Assembly (NCBI RefSeq): GCF_036014195.1
Contig: NZ_CP107918.1
Location: forward strand, 124,001 to 188,000
DNA from: Streptomyces sp. NBC_00442
GTDB taxonomy: Bacteria; Actinomycetota; Actinomycetes; Streptomycetales; Streptomycetaceae
DNA: 64,000 nt
Reading direction: 5' to 3'
The position numbers and the translations under genes are program-made. Shown piece by piece: positions 7,817 to 17,991 of this stretch. The notes under the pieces are model-generated. The model was given only the letters and a program-made list of their open reading frames with translations, searched no databases and was not told the origin of the DNA. Numbering within the stretch: the stretch's first letter is position 1; every line of letters starts with the position of its first letter.

Positions 7817-10800
7817 GTGACGCGTTCCGAGGGTGCCGGCCCGGAGGCGACGGGTGCGGGTACGACCGATGTGTTCGCCGCGGACACGGTCGTCGGCCGG
7901 GATCTGGCTCTGGTGGACTGGGCGGGCTCGACCCCGCTCGGGGACCCGGAGGGCTGGCCGCAGAGCCTCAAGACGACCGTGAGCATCCTGTTGTCGTCCA
8001 AGTTCTCGATGTGGATGGCCTGGGGCCCGGAGCTGACGTTCTTCTGCAACGCCGCCTACCGGCGCGACACCCTGGGCCGCAAGTACCCGTGGGCCCTGGG
8101 GCGGCCGGCGAGCGAGGTCTGGGCGGAGATCTGGCGCGACATCGGCCCCCGTATCGACACCGTCCTCACCACGGGCGAGGCCACCTGGGACCAGGCGCTG
8201 CTGCTGTTCGTGGAACGCTCCGGCTATCCGGAGGAGAGCTACCACACGTTCTCCTACAGCCCGCTGCGCGACGACGCCGGCCTCGTGGTCGGGATGCTGT
8301 GCGTGGTCAACGAGGAGACCGAACGGGTCATCGGGGAACGGCGGATGGCCACGCTGCGCGACCTGGGCTCCGATCCCAGTGTGGTGCGCACCGAGCAGGA
8401 GATGCTCGACTTCGCGCGGGCACAGCTGAGCCGCAACCCGCACGACCTGCCGTTCACGCTCACGTATCTCTTCCAGGACGACGGCGCCGCGGCGCTGGCC
8501 TCCGTCACCGGAATGCGCCCCGGCCACCCGGCCGCCGTGCCGCTCATCGCGCCCGGCGCCGGTACGGTGTGGCCGGCGGATCTTCCCGCCCGGGGCGAGA
8601 CGGTGGTGGTCCCGTTGGACGGCGCCGTGTTCGCGGACCTGCCTACGGGCGAGTGGGCCGAAGCGCCTCTTGAGGCGCTGATCGTGCCCCTGAAGCAGCA
8701 GGGCGGCGACCCGTACGGATTCATGGTGGTGGGCCTGAACCGGTACCGGGACCTGGACGACGGATACCGCGGCTTCGTCGAACTGGTCGCCGGGCACGTC
8801 GCCACGGGAGTGGCCAGCGCCCGCAGCTACCAGGCGCAGCAGCGCCGTGCGGAGGAACTCGCGGAGCTGGACCGGGCGAAGACGACGTTCTTCTCCAACA
8901 TCAGCCACGAGTTCCGTACGCCTCTGACCCTGATCATGGGGCCGGTGGAGGAGCTGCGCCAACGCCAGGGGGACACGGGCGGGCGTGAGGAACTGGAGGT
9001 CATCCACCGCAACGGGCTGCGCCTCGGCAAGCTGGTCAACACCCTCCTGGACTTCTCCCGCATCGAAGCGGGCCGGATGCAGGCGAGTTACGAGCCGGTG
9101 GACCTGGCCGCCGTGACCAGCGAGCTGGCCAGCGTGTTCCGTTCCGCCGTGGACCGGGCCGGCCTGGACTTCCTCGTGGACTGCCCCGCACTGCCCGAAC
9201 CGGTCTTCATCGACCGCGGCATGTGGGAGAAGGTGATTCTCAACCTGCTCAGCAATGCGCTGAAGTTCACCTTCGAGGGCTCGATCAAGGTCGCCGTGGG
9301 TGTCGAGGACGGTGTGGCGACGGTGACGGTCGCCGACTCGGGGATCGGCGTCGCCGCACAGGAGATGCCCCGCCTCTTCGAACGTTTCCACCGCATCGAA
9401 AACGCCCGTTCCCGCTCCAACGAGGGCAGTGGCATCGGTCTGGCCCTGGTGAAGGAGCTGGTCGCGCTGCACGGCGGGGAGATCACCGCCACTTCCGTCG
9501 AAGGCCGGGGCACCGAGTTCACCATCCGTCTGCCGTTCGGCTCCGCGCACCTGCCTGCCGATGCCGTGGTCGCGACGACGCATCCCGGCGCGGCTCCCAC
9601 CGTGACCGAGCCGTTCGTGCAGGAGGCCCTTCGCTGGCTGCCCGGCGAACAGACCACGGCCGTGTCCGGCGCGGTGGAGAGCGTGGCGGCCGAGAGCCCC
9701 GACGGCCAGGTCCCCGCCCCGGATTCGGCCCATGTGCTGATCGCCGACGACAACGCCGACATGCGCGAGTACCTCACCCGCCTGTTGCGCGGGGCTGGGT
9801 ACCGGGTCAGCTCGGTCAACGACGGCCTGGAGGCGCTGCGGGCCGTCCGCGCGCACACGTTCGACCTGGTCATCAGCGACGTCATGATGCCCCACATGGA
9901 CGGGCTCGAACTGCTCGCGGAGCTGCGGTCCCACCCCCGGACCGCGTCGGTCCCCGTCGTGCTCCTGTCCGCGCGAGCCGGGCAGGAGGCCTCCATCGAG
10001 GGGCTGCAGGCCGGTGCCGACGACTACCTGGTCAAACCGTTCGCGGCCGCCGACCTCCTCGCCCGGGTACGGGCGAACATCGCGTTGGCACGGCTGCGCA
10101 GCCATCACGCGCGCTGGCGCACCGCGCTGGTGGAGTCCTTGCAGGAGGCCTTCTTCGTCTGTGACGAGGAGGGGGCCGTCATCGAGATCAACACGGCGTT
10201 CACGGACATCCTCGGCTACGGGGCGGAGGGCCTGCCCTACCGGCCGATCCACCCGTGGTGGCCCGACGCCGTCACCGACTCCGAGGCGCACCGCCAGGTC
10301 GGCGACGCCTTCGCCGTGCTGCTCGGCAGCACCAAGGGCTCCTACACCATTCCGATAACCCACCGGGACGGGCACCGCCTGTGGGCGACGGCCACGTTCA
10401 ACCAGGTCGACGATCCCGACACCGGACGCCGCGTGACGGTCGGCACCTTCCGCGACGTCACGGCCGAGCACTACGCCATCCAGCGCGAGAGCGCCCTGGC
10501 CGCCCTCAGCACGTGTCTGTCGCGAGCCACCAGCCTGTCCGAGGCCCTCGCCGGGGCCCTGCGCGAGCTGAAGAAGCTGTGGCGCGCCCGGTCGGTCGTG
10601 GCGGCCGTGTTCGACCACGGAGACGAACCCGCGCTGACCTCCACGGACCCGGCCCTCATGTGGCCGGACCTTCCCGCCGAACGGCGCGGCTCGCTCAACG
10701 CCCTGCGGCACGGGCCGATCCTGACGCCGGTCGTGGAGGCCACCGGGGCCGGCATCCTCCTGGAGTTCCCCGACGGCCCGCTCGCCCTGTCGATCGACCT

Positions 10801-11980
10801 GGGCGAGAACCGGCCCTTCACCGGGGAGGACCAGCTGCTGCTCTCCCTCCTGGCCGGTCACCTCGCGCAGGGGCTGAACCGTGCCCACCAGATCGACCAG
10901 CAGCGCGAGACCGCCATCGCCCTGCAACGGGCCATCCTCGGCCCCTCTCGGCTGCCCGACGGTTTCGCCGTGCGCTACGAACCCGCCACCCAGCCCCTGG
11001 AGGTCGGCGGCGACTGGTACGACACCGTGGCCCTTGCCGACGGTCGTATCGGCATCGTCGTCGGCGACTGTGTCGGCCGGGGCCTCGAAGCCGCCAGCGT
11101 CATGGGCCAACTGCGCAGCGCCTGCCGCGCCTTGCTGCTCCAGGACGCGAGCCCCGCGCAGACGCTGATGGCCCTGGACCAGTTCGCGGCCGGCGTCCCG
11201 GGCGCGGTGTGCACGACCGTCTTCTGCGGCGTCCTGGACGCCGAAACCGGCCGGCTGACCTACTCCAGTGCCGGCCATCCGCCCGGCATCCTCGTCCGCC
11301 CGGACGGCACCACTCAGCTCCTCGAAGACGGCCGCTCGCTGCCGCTGGCCGTCCGCGTGGGCAGTCGGCGTCCCGAGGGCACCTGTGTCATACCGGCCCG
11401 GTCGACCCTCCTGCTGTACACGGACGGGCTCGTCGAACGCCGGCGGCGGCCGCTCAGTGCCGGTATCGACCAGGCAAGTGAGGCCCTCCAGGACGGCCGC
11501 AACACCGCCGTCGACCAACTGGCGACCGACGTGATGTCGAAGCTCGCTCCCGCGGGCGGCTACGACGACGACGTCGCCCTGCTGCTCTACCGGCATCCCG
11601 CGCCGCTGGAGATGTCCTTCCCCGCGGAGTCCTCGCAGCTCGCCCCCGTACGCAAGTCGCTGCGCAGCTGGCTCGACCAGTGCGACCTGCCTCCCACGAT
11701 GGTGCAGAACATCCTGGTCGCCGCGGGCGAGGCCTGTGCCAACGCCATCGAGCACGGCCACCGCGACGCCCCGGGCGACACCATCCACTTCCGGGCCGAG
11801 GCGTTCGTCGACGATCTGCACCTGACCATCGCCGACAGCGGCAGCTGGAAGGCTCCGCAGCCGGAGTTCAACGCCCACCGCGGCCGTGGCATGGGCCTGA
11901 TGCGGGCGCTGATGCAGCGGGTCACCGTCACCCCCGGCCCGTCCGGTACCACCGTCGACATGCACACGAGGATCTCCTGA
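7817..11980 (+). CDS. Hybrid sensor kinase / receiver / SpoIIE phosphatase / RsbW-like fusion
   Basis: Cytoplasmic signalling protein of 1387 aa with no membrane segment. Order: PAS-like sensor (about 40-170), GAF-like region (195-335), HisKA with H364 in [10 protein letters not shown], HATPase (470-575; N box [10 protein letters not shown] boxes DSGIG and GSGIGLALV), receiver (638-755) with phospho-acceptor D688 in ISDVMMP and K740, a second PAS (765-885), GAF-like (890-1020), SpoIIE-type PP2C phosphatase (1035-1215; metal Asp in GGDWYD and GDCVGRG) and a C-terminal RsbW/SpoIIAB-like ATPase (1225-1387; [11 protein letters not shown]). Two-component and partner-switch chemistry are thus in one chain. 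Its stop overlaps the next STAS gene (ATGA), so the STAS protein is the likely substrate. Confidence 0.93.
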   Translation: MTRSEGAGPEATGAGTTDVFAADTVVGRDLALVDWAGSTPLGDPEGWPQSLKTTVSILLSSKFSMWMAWGPELTFFCNAAYRRDTLGRKYPWALGRPASEVWAEIWRDIGPRIDTVLTTGEATWDQALLLFVERSGYPEESYHTFSYSPLRDDAGLVVGMLCVVNEETERVIGERRMATLRDLGSDPSVVRTEQEMLDFARAQLSRNPHDLPFTLTYLFQDDGAAALASVTGMRPGHPAAVPLIAPGAGTVWPADLPARGETVVVPLDGAVFADLPTGEWAEAPLEALIVPLKQQGGDPYGFMVVGLNRYRDLDDGYRGFVELVAGHVATGVASARSYQAQQRRAEELAELDRAKTTFFSNISHEFRTPLTLIMGPVEELRQRQGDTGGREELEVIHRNGLRLGKLVNTLLDFSRIEAGRMQASYEPVDLAAVTSELASVFRSAVDRAGLDFLVDCPALPEPVFIDRGMWEKVILNLLSNALKFTFEGSIKVAVGVEDGVATVTVADSGIGVAAQEMPRLFERFHRIENARSRSNEGSGIGLALVKELVALHGGEITATSVEGRGTEFTIRLPFGSAHLPADAVVATTHPGAAPTVTEPFVQEALRWLPGEQTTAVSGAVESVAAESPDGQVPAPDSAHVLIADDNADMREYLTRLLRGAGYRVSSVNDGLEALRAVRAHTFDLVISDVMMPHMDGLELLAELRSHPRTASVPVVLLSARAGQEASIEGLQAGADDYLVKPFAAADLLARVRANIALARLRSHHARWRTALVESLQEAFFVCDEEGAVIEINTAFTDILGYGAEGLPYRPIHPWWPDAVTDSEAHRQVGDAFAVLLGSTKGSYTIPITHRDGHRLWATATFNQVDDPDTGRRVTVGTFRDVTAEHYAIQRESALAALSTCLSRATSLSEALAGALRELKKLWRARSVVAAVFDHGDEPALTSTDPALMWPDLPAERRGSLNALRHGPILTPVVEATGAGILLEFPDGPLALSIDLGENRPFTGEDQLLLSLLAGHLAQGLNRAHQIDQQRETAIALQRAILGPSRLPDGFAVRYEPATQPLEVGGDWYDTVALADGRIGIVVGDCVGRGLEAASVMGQLRSACRALLLQDASPAQTLMALDQFAAGVPGAVCTTVFCGVLDAETGRLTYSSAGHPPGILVRPDGTTQLLEDGRSLPLAVRVGSRRPEGTCVIPARSTLLLYTDGLVERRRRPLSAGIDQASEALQDGRNTAVDQLATDVMSKLAPAGGYDDDVALLLYRHPAPLEMSFPAESSQLAPVRKSLRSWLDQCDLPPTMVQNILVAAGEACANAIEHGHRDAPGDTIHFRAEAFVDDLHLTIADSGSWKAPQPEFNAHRGRGMGLMRALMQRVTVTPGPSGTTVDMHTRIS

Positions 11981-12273
11981 TGACCACTGCCCTGACGCTC
12001 ACGCACGATGACCGGCCCGACGGCACCGCGCGGGTGACCGCGGTCGGTGAGATCGACATGAGCAATGCCGGTGAGCTGGCCGCCGCCCTCGCGCGCACCG
12101 CCGGGCCCCTGGTCCTCGATCTCACCGGCGTCGAATATCTCGACAGCGCCGGCCTGAGCGTGCTCTTCCCGCACGCCGGCCGTCTCCAGCTCGTCGCCAA
12201 TCCCCTGCTGGACCCGGTCCTGACCATCTCCGGTCTGGCCGGCCTCACCTCCGGCGACGACACCCGGCGCTAA
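11980..12273 (+). CDS. STAS-domain anti-sigma factor antagonist, coupled to the hybrid sensor
   Basis: STAS domain of 97 aa. Phosphorylatable Ser is S56 in [12 protein letters not shown], the SpoIIAA/RsbV signature. ATG overlaps the stop of the hybrid sensor gene (ATGA), implying translational coupling and a fixed ratio of substrate to kinase/phosphatase. Its stop codon overlaps by four bases, in antiparallel, the stop of the PNPOx-like gene on the other strand. Confidence 0.92.
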   Translation: MTTALTLTHDDRPDGTARVTAVGEIDMSNAGELAAALARTAGPLVLDLTGVEYLDSAGLSVLFPHAGRLQLVANPLLDPVLTISGLAGLTSGDDTRR

Positions 12274-12899
12274 GTCCACGCGGCCGAGGGCTGGGCGGGG
12301 GACGGAGCCGCGGACGGGGCGGTGAAGTAGTCGCCGTCCTTGGGGCGTTGGTCCGAGTCACGGCGGGGGCGCAGGGCGGGTTCCAGGTGGGGTATGTGCT
12401 TCGAGCAATGGACGTACGCCTCCTGCACCGTGATGTAGATCCACAGTTCGGGCTTGCGGCCGGGGGCGGTGTCGAGGGGAATGCGGGCGTGGGCCGCGCG
12501 CGGGTCACCGGCAGCCACCACGGCGGCGGTCCCGTTGATGTGCAGACCGATGTGGTGGTGGGTGAAGTCCATGAAGAGCAGGCCGATATGGGGGTTTTCC
12601 ATGATGTTCCCGGCGCTGGCCAGGACCCCGTTGCCGCGGTATTCGGGATAGGTCAGGGTGCCGTCGTCGAGCACGGTGACGAATCCCGGTGGTCCCGCCC
12701 GGAAGCTCGCGTCACAGTGCCCCGTTCTGCCGGCGGTCGAGATGAACATCATCGACTGGCGGCCGATGAAGTCCCGCATCGGCGGTGTCAGAGCGCTGTG
12801 CACCTGGCGCGAGTAGAAGGAGTCCGCGCGCTCCTGCGTGTCGAGGTGTGCCTGAAGGGCCCGCTCCCCCTGGGAGGGCATGGGGTGGGAACTGTTCAC
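12270..12899 (-). CDS. Pyridoxamine 5'-phosphate oxidase-like flavin-binding protein
   Basis: Cytoplasmic protein of 209 aa with a PNPOx-like split barrel: MRDFIGRQSMMFISTAG, then GPPGFVTVLDDGTLTYPEYRGNG and LLFMDF, the pattern of the PNPOx subfamily related to FMN- or F420-binding reductases. The GTG start overlaps the flavohemoglobin stop (GTGA), so the two are co-translated. Together they resemble flavohemoglobin/PNPOx redox pairs found in other bacteria. True PNP oxidase activity is unlikely; a flavin- or heme-linked redox partner role is my inference. Confidence 0.8.
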   Translation of the reverse strand: MNSSHPMPSQGERALQAHLDTQERADSFYSRQVHSALTPPMRDFIGRQSMMFISTAGRTGHCDASFRAGPPGFVTVLDDGTLTYPEYRGNGVLASAGNIMENPHIGLLFMDFTHHHIGLHINGTAAVVAAGDPRAAHARIPLDTAPGRKPELWIYITVQEAYVHCSKHIPHLEPALRPRRDSDQRPKDGDYFTAPSAAPSPAQPSAAWT

Positions 12900-14071
12900 A
12901 GCGGTGCGTTCTCCTGGGGGTCTCGTGCCGGAGCGAGCGGCGTGTTGAGGACGGGAGTGTCGAGGGGGTCGTGGTGGATTCTGGCCATGGGCACGCCGCT
13001 GCCCAGGAGGGTACGGGCCGCGGAGATGACCATGTCGGGCGGCCCGCAGAGGAACGCCTCGTGCTGGTCCCAGGGTCCGAACTCCCGCAGCACCTGCGGG
13101 AGCGTCCCCTCGCGGCCCACGATGTGCTGGTGGGAGACGGCGGCCCGGACGGACAGCCAGTACTGGCGCTGGGCCATGCGCAGCATGTCGTCGAGGCCGT
13201 AGAGCTCCTCCGCGGTGCGGGCGCCGACGAAGAGGTCGACATAGCGGCGCATACCGCTGCGGGCCGCCTCTTCCAGGATGGCGCGAATGGGGGCGAGCCC
13301 CGTGCCGCCTGCCACACACACCAGGTCGCGGTCTTCGGCCGCATCGAGGGTCATGTCCCCCTGCGGGGGCCCGAGTTGGACGATGTCACCCAGGACCGCA
13401 TGATGGACCAGGGCGCTGCTGACGGTTCCGCCGGAGACGGCACGGACGTGGAAGGTGAGCGTGTTGTCCGGCCGCGGGGCGTTGGCCGGAGAGTAGTGGC
13501 GCCAGGCCAGCGGTCTCCAGGACGTTTCCATGCTGACGTACTGACCGGCGGCATAGGGGTAGTTCTGGTCGGGCCGGACGGTGATCTCGGCGATGCCGTG
13601 GCCGCGGGGCACGTGGCCGACGATTTCCGCCTTCCATGTGGCGGGGCGCAGGCGGCTGTCGTCCTCTGCCGCGAGGATCATGACGCGGGCCGCCGTGTTG
13701 TAGGCGTGGGTCCAGGCCGAGGCCATCTCCTGGCTCCAGGCGGTCCCGGCGTACCGGGCCAGCGCCGCGAGCAGGCATTCGCCGACGGCCGGGTAGTGCG
13801 CTTCGAGCGTTCCGAACTTGCGGTGGTCGCGGCCGAGGAGCGTGCAGAACTGGACGAGGCGGGGCGGGTCGTCGACGAGTTCGATGATGCGCAGCAGGCC
13901 CCGCAGCAGTCTGTCCCGCTGGACGTCCATGTCGGCGGGGAAGAGCTCGCGTACCTGCGGGTAACGTGAGAAGAGGATGGCGTAGAAGTAGACCGTCACC
14001 TCACCCGCCTGCGGTTCGATCACCGCCAGGCCGGCGCGTACCAGGGAGATCTCCCGCTCGGTCAGACCCAT
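12896..14071 (-). CDS. hmp: Flavohemoglobin (nitric oxide dioxygenase type)
   Basis: Globin-FAD-NAD(P) fusion of 391 aa that would oxidise NO to nitrate using O2 and NAD(P)H. Globin domain about 1-140: the distal Tyr of VYFYAILFSRYP and proximal His of GRDHRKFGTLE with AHYPAVGE match Hmp. FAD-binding part: AGQYVSME and WRHYSPANAP (flavin R-x-Y-S motif). NAD part: VCVAGGTGLAPIRAIL and AFLCGPPDMV. Length fits the family (about 400). ATG at 14071 opens the globin fold (MGLTEREISL); a GTG at 14164 would add 31 residues. Neither start has an obvious ribosome site. Confidence 0.9.
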   Translation of the reverse strand: MGLTEREISLVRAGLAVIEPQAGEVTVYFYAILFSRYPQVRELFPADMDVQRDRLLRGLLRIIELVDDPPRLVQFCTLLGRDHRKFGTLEAHYPAVGECLLAALARYAGTAWSQEMASAWTHAYNTAARVMILAAEDDSRLRPATWKAEIVGHVPRGHGIAEITVRPDQNYPYAAGQYVSMETSWRPLAWRHYSPANAPRPDNTLTFHVRAVSGGTVSSALVHHAVLGDIVQLGPPQGDMTLDAAEDRDLVCVAGGTGLAPIRAILEEAARSGMRRYVDLFVGARTAEELYGLDDMLRMAQRQYWLSVRAAVSHQHIVGREGTLPQVLREFGPWDQHEAFLCGPPDMVISAARTLLGSGVPMARIHHDPLDTPVLNTPLAPARDPQENAPL

Positions 14072-14265
14072 CGTGTCCGGCCCGGGAGCGGGGCTCTGCG
14101 GCGGAAATGCAGCGGAGGGGGCCGTGGGGGGATCGTAGGTTCTCGGCGGCGTTCGTCGGGGCACAGAGTTGTCGCAATCGCAGAGACCGCCGCATCAGAC
14201 GTGCTGAACGGCGGATGGACGGGGACATGGTGGGTCAGGCGGTTCACCTTCCGGCAGTGGCGATG

Positions 14266-14283
14266 AGACGACAATGATCGTCT
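14266..14283. promoter_or_regulatory. Inverted repeat upstream of the flavohemoglobin gene
   Basis: AGACGA and TCGTCT separated by six bases, about 195 bases before the flavohemoglobin start and 50 bases from the end of the YihY gene. Possible regulator site; it does not match an NsrR or NorR site that I know. Confidence 0.2.
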
Positions 14284-14334
14284 TCCCCTGTATTACTGCG
14301 CCAGTCATCTCTGAGCCGTTACCGCACGGCCGTC

Positions 14335-15216
14335 CTAGCGGGGAAGCTCCGGGTCCTGCCCGGCGAGCCCGTCCCGCGCCGGCGCCTCGACGGAGGCGGT
14401 CCCGCTCAGCTCCGCGTTGAACTGGGCGCCCATCAGGAGCGCCAGGTTGGAGAGCCACAGCCAGATCAGGAAGATGACGAGGCCGGCGAGCGAACCGTAC
14501 AAACGGTGGTAGGTGCCCACATGGGAGGCGTAGACCGCGAATCCGAGTGAGGCGGACAGGAGCAGGACCACCGCCAGGGCACCTCCCGGCGCCATCTTCC
14601 GTGCGGCGCGCGACGAGGCAGGGCCCGACCGGTAGAGCACCAGCACGAGGAGAACCGCCACCGCGCCCAGCACCGGCCACCGCAGGGCGTCCCAGGCCGC
14701 CTGCGGCACCTGCCCCCAGTTCAATGCCCGGCCCACTCGCTCGGCCAGGTTCCCGGTCACCGTCAGGGAGATGATGGTGACGAGCAGCAGGGCGATCAGG
14801 GACACCGCGGTGAGGATGATGCGCGGGGCGGTCCTCCACACGGGGCGGTTCGCGTCCTCACGGTGCATCGCGTGCAGCGCACGCCTGAACACGGCCAGAT
14901 AGCTGGAGCCGGACCACAGGGCGCCCACTCCTCCGAACACGATCAACAACCACGCGGCGGACGTCTGCTGCGACATGTCCTGCAGATTGCTGCGCATCAG
15001 GTCGCGCGCCTCGGGCGGAACAGCCAGCGTCACCCGGGCAATTACTTCGGGGGCGGCCGTCGGTACGGCCAGTCCCAGAACCGAGAGGATGACCAGCATG
15101 ACGGGGAAAAGGGCCAGCACGGAGTAATAGGTCAGAGCGGCGGCCCAGTCGGTGACGTCATTGTTCCAGACCGCAATCGGAGTTCTCCGCAAAGCGCTCC
15201 ACCATGAGCGTTTCAT
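14335..15216 (-). CDS. YihY/BrkB-family membrane protein
   Basis: Integral membrane protein of 293 aa with about six helices. YihY signature WAAALTYYSVLALFPVML near residue 28, long second loop with VPPEARDLM, then FGGVGALWSGSSYL, VSLIALLLVTIISL, and C-terminal LYGSLAGLVIFLIWLW followed by GAQFNAEL. The family was once called ribonuclease BN in error; it is now regarded as an inner-membrane protein, perhaps a transporter. ATG at 15216 fits the usual N-terminus (MKRSWWSALRRTP) and has GGGAG ten bases upstream. Confidence 0.9.
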   Translation of the reverse strand: MKRSWWSALRRTPIAVWNNDVTDWAAALTYYSVLALFPVMLVILSVLGLAVPTAAPEVIARVTLAVPPEARDLMRSNLQDMSQQTSAAWLLIVFGGVGALWSGSSYLAVFRRALHAMHREDANRPVWRTAPRIILTAVSLIALLLVTIISLTVTGNLAERVGRALNWGQVPQAAWDALRWPVLGAVAVLLVLVLYRSGPASSRAARKMAPGGALAVVLLLSASLGFAVYASHVGTYHRLYGSLAGLVIFLIWLWLSNLALLMGAQFNAELSGTASVEAPARDGLAGQDPELPR

Positions 15217-15660
15217 GTAGCTACCCACTCCCCTGCTGCGCGTCGGCCTCCCGTGCGGCAACCTTACGGCTCCCGCGCACGGCATCGACCTGGGGGTTCG
15301 GGCGGGTGCGGCCAAGCCGCCAGCACAAGAGCCCCGGCCGACCCGGCTCCCTTCTACCCCCGAACGGGCCGGCCACACGGCCGTGTCAGGGGCAAAGTCG
15401 GCGCGAATCCTCGACGCGGCGACCGCGGAGGAAATTGTGGCCGGATGGCGCACGGCACGGATACGGCCGCATAACCGGCGCAATGGGAACGGAATTGCGG
15501 CACATGCAAGGGCGCGAGAACGAAATCGGTCCGATCACCGGCGGCGCAATGGGTCATACGGCTGGGCTGTGCGGAGCGCGATTGCTCGGCGCGGAGCGCA
15601 CACGTGCCGGGGGAACTTCCGCTGTATCCCCGCCGCGTGGCGCTCCGCCCGCGCGTGGTG
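15217..15660. other. Gene-free region upstream of the YihY gene
   Basis: About 440 bases between the YihY start and the SDR stop, both on the minus strand. No frame gives a recognisable protein and no strong hairpin or operator was seen. The part at 15400-15560 is somewhat less GC-rich and may contain the YihY promoter. Confidence 0.5.
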
Positions 15661-16512
15661 TCAGGCGGACCGGCCGGCGTCGTCGAAGTCGGTCGAGGCC
15701 GACAACTCGGCCCATGCCAGCAGGTCCCGCTCGAAGGCCTCACGTCCGGCCCGGACGAGCCGAAGCGCGTCGTTGCCGAGCAGCAGGCGCGTCGGCGGCC
15801 GGTCGGCCGCCACGATGGCCAGCACCGCGTCCGCGGCCTTGCCCGGGTCGCCCGGCTGGTGCCCGCTGCCCTGGACGCGCCGGGCGCGCAGCGGCTCGAA
15901 CAGCTCGTCGTAGTCGGCGATCGTGCGGGGTGCGCGGACCATGGAGCGGCCGGCCCAGTCGGTCCGGAAGCTGCCCGGCTCGACGGCGGTGACGTGGATG
16001 CCGAAGGCGGCGATCTCCTTGCCGAGTGCTTCGAGGATGCCCTCCACCGCGAACTTGCTGCCGTGGTAGAAGCTGAGGCCCGGCATGGTGATCAGGCCGC
16101 CCATCGAGGTGACGGCGATGATGTGGCCCGAACGTCGTTTGCGCATGTGCGGCAGCACGGCCTTGATCAACGCCACGGTTCCGTAGACGTTCACCTCGAA
16201 CTGACGGCGAAGGTCGTCCATCGACGACTCCTCGAAGAGGCCGTCATGGCCGTACCCGGCGTTGGCGACGAGCACGTCGACCGGACCCAGGTCGCGCTCG
16301 GTCTCGTCCACGACCGTGTCCACCGCGTCGTGGTCGGTCACGTCCAGGATGCGGGCGTGCGCGTCGCCGGTGAGCGCCTCGAAGGCGAGGGCGTCGGCGG
16401 GTGTGCGCACCGTGCCCACCACCCGATGACCCGTGGCCAGCGCCGCGCGCGCGAGTGCGCGGCCCAGGCCGGTACTGACGCCGGTGATCAGGAATGTCTT
16501 GGTGTCCGACAC
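15661..16512 (-). CDS. Short-chain dehydrogenase/reductase
   Basis: Classical SDR of 283 aa. NAD(P)-binding TGVSTGLGRA near residue 10, NAGYG at about 84, catalytic Ser in AVTSMGG, and YHGSK (Tyr and Lys of the active site). The Arg in TVRTPAD after beta-2 suggests NADP(H) preference. It reads like the large group of Streptomyces oxidoreductases that sit divergent from an XRE regulator, as here (16719). Substrate unknown. Confidence 0.92.
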   Translation of the reverse strand: MSDTKTFLITGVSTGLGRALARAALATGHRVVGTVRTPADALAFEALTGDAHARILDVTDHDAVDTVVDETERDLGPVDVLVANAGYGHDGLFEESSMDDLRRQFEVNVYGTVALIKAVLPHMRKRRSGHIIAVTSMGGLITMPGLSFYHGSKFAVEGILEALGKEIAAFGIHVTAVEPGSFRTDWAGRSMVRAPRTIADYDELFEPLRARRVQGSGHQPGDPGKAADAVLAIVAADRPPTRLLLGNDALRLVRAGREAFERDLLAWAELSASTDFDDAGRSA

Positions 16513-16718
16513 AGGGGTTCCCTTCGTGCGATGCGAACAGGGGGCGGCCGAGGGCGAGTTGGGCCACGACCGGTCCCGATGCGTTTCACTTCAGCACCGA
16601 AATCCGCCGCCGACCGGCTTCCTGGGGGTCCGCTTCGCCCCGGGGACCGCCGGACCGGGGGACTGCCAGACCCCCTTTCGCCGGCCGTCGGGGCGATCGT
16701 GGGCCCTATCGTGAACGC

Positions 16719-17588
16719 ATGGACCGCAACACACTTCTCGGTGAGTTCCTCCGCTCCCGGCGAGCTCGGATCACGCCGCGCCAGGCGGGCCTGTCCGACG
16801 ACGGCGGCCACCGGCGCGTGCCGGGACTGCGCCGCGAAGAGATCGCACATCTGGCGGGTGTGAGCGTCGATTACTACATACGCCTGGAACGCGGACGCCG
16901 GCTGAACGTCTCCGAGACCGTGCTTGACGCCATCTCGCGCGCGCTGCGCCTCGACCCCGTCGAACGCGCGCATCTGTTCCAGCTCGCCAAGCCCGGCCCC
17001 GGCAGGACCCGCCGCGCGACGACGCGACCGCAGCCGGTGCGCCCTGGGCTGCGCGACCTGCTCCGGATCCTCGATCACACCCCCGCCCTTGTGCTGGGGC
17101 GGCGACTTGACGTACTCGCGTCCAACCGGATGGCACGTGCGCTGCTCACCGACTTCGAGGCGCTGCCGCACCGCGAGCGGAACCTGGTGCGGTTCATGTT
17201 CTGCGACGAGACCGCCCGTTCGCTGTACACCCACTGGGACACCCACGCCCACGACATCGTCGCCTCGCTCCGGCGCGACGCGGGACGCCACCCCCACGAC
17301 CCGCTGCTGGCCGAACTCGTCGGCGAACTCTCCATCGCGGACGAGGACTTCCGCGGCTGGTGGGCCGACCAGAACGTGTATCGGCACACGCACGGCACCA
17401 AACACTTCCACCACCCGGTCGTCGGCCCGCTCACCCTCAACTACGAGTCGCTCACCCTGCCCGCCGACCCGGACCAGCGGTTGAGCGTCTACACCGCCGA
17501 GGCGGGCACCGGCTCCGAAGAGGCGCTGCGGCTCCTGGACGCGTGGATGCGCCGGCCCGAGGCTCAAGAGGTTCAAGGAGGCTCTTGA
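16719..17588 (+). CDS. XRE-family regulator with MmyB-like ligand domain
   Basis: Transcription factor of 289 aa. N-terminal helix-turn-helix (about 1-90: PGLRREEIAHLAGVSVDYYIRLERGR) and a C-terminal MmyB-like PAS-fold domain (110-275: ILDHTPALVLGRRLDVLASNRMAR, FRGWWADQNV). Such proteins commonly regulate the adjacent SDR gene, here divergent with a 206-base gap. The ATG has no Shine-Dalgarno; a TATCGT -10 box at 16707-16712 lies six bases before it, so the transcript is probably leaderless. Its stop overlaps the -35 of the following MerR promoter. Confidence 0.9.
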   Translation: MDRNTLLGEFLRSRRARITPRQAGLSDDGGHRRVPGLRREEIAHLAGVSVDYYIRLERGRRLNVSETVLDAISRALRLDPVERAHLFQLAKPGPGRTRRATTRPQPVRPGLRDLLRILDHTPALVLGRRLDVLASNRMARALLTDFEALPHRERNLVRFMFCDETARSLYTHWDTHAHDIVASLRRDAGRHPHDPLLAELVGELSIADEDFRGWWADQNVYRHTHGTKHFHHPVVGPLTLNYESLTLPADPDQRLSVYTAEAGTGSEEALRLLDAWMRRPEAQEVQGGS

Positions 17589-17615
17589 CCCTCACGTGGC
17601 GTCAGGCCGCATAGT
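17585..17615 (+). promoter_or_regulatory. MerR-type promoter with 19-bp spacer
   Basis: -35 TTGACC at 17585-17590, exactly 19 bases, -10 CATAGT at 17610-17615, then seven bases to the GTG start of the MerR gene. MerR-family activators use promoters with 19-20-base spacers that they untwist, so this looks like the autoregulated promoter. The -35 overlaps the stop codon of the XRE gene. Confidence 0.6.
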
Positions 17616-17622
17616 CGGTGCC

Positions 17623-17991
17623 GTGGAAGATCACTGGATCGTGGGACGCGTGGCGGAACTGGCCGGCGTGAGCGTCCGCACGCTGCATCACTACGACGAG
17701 ATCGGGCTCGTGCGCCCGTCGACGCGGACCGCGGCCGGGTACCGGGCGTACTCGGCGGACGACGTGGAGCGGCTCAGGTAGGTGCTGGCCTACCGGCGGC
17801 TGGGCTTCGCCCTGCGCGACGTCGCGGAACTGGTCGACGACCCGTCCACCGACGCGGTCGCGCACCTGCGCCGGCTGCGCGGCCTGCTGGTGGAACGGCG
17901 TGATCGCGCCGACTCCATGGTGGCGGCCCTCGACAGGGAGATCGAGACACGGGCGAAGGGGCTGACCGTGACACCGGAGGAGCAACTGGAG
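17623..17991 (+). pseudogene. MerR/TipA-like regulator, N-terminal part, interrupted by amber codon
   Basis: The frame from GTG 17623 gives a standard MerR winged helix (VGRVAELAGVSVRTLHHYDE, then GYRAYSADDVERLR) and then a TAG at 17779-17781. The same frame continues directly with VLAYRRLGFALRDVAELV, the dimerisation coiled coil (to about 17940) and TVTPEEQLEML, which resembles the start of a TipA-type effector domain. Family members have Gln (CAG) at the TAG position, so one C-to-T change explains the break. The effector domain is absent; a methyltransferase follows instead. As it stands only a DNA-binding stub would be made unless the amber is read through or is a sequencing error. Confidence 0.75.

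Noticed and set aside
7796..11965. Long open frame on the minus strand opposite the hybrid sensor gene (about 1390 codons)
   Set aside because: It is Gly/Val/Arg/Gln-rich without any domain, in the phase where GC-rich coding DNA rarely forms stops. The plus strand has complete catalytic motifs.
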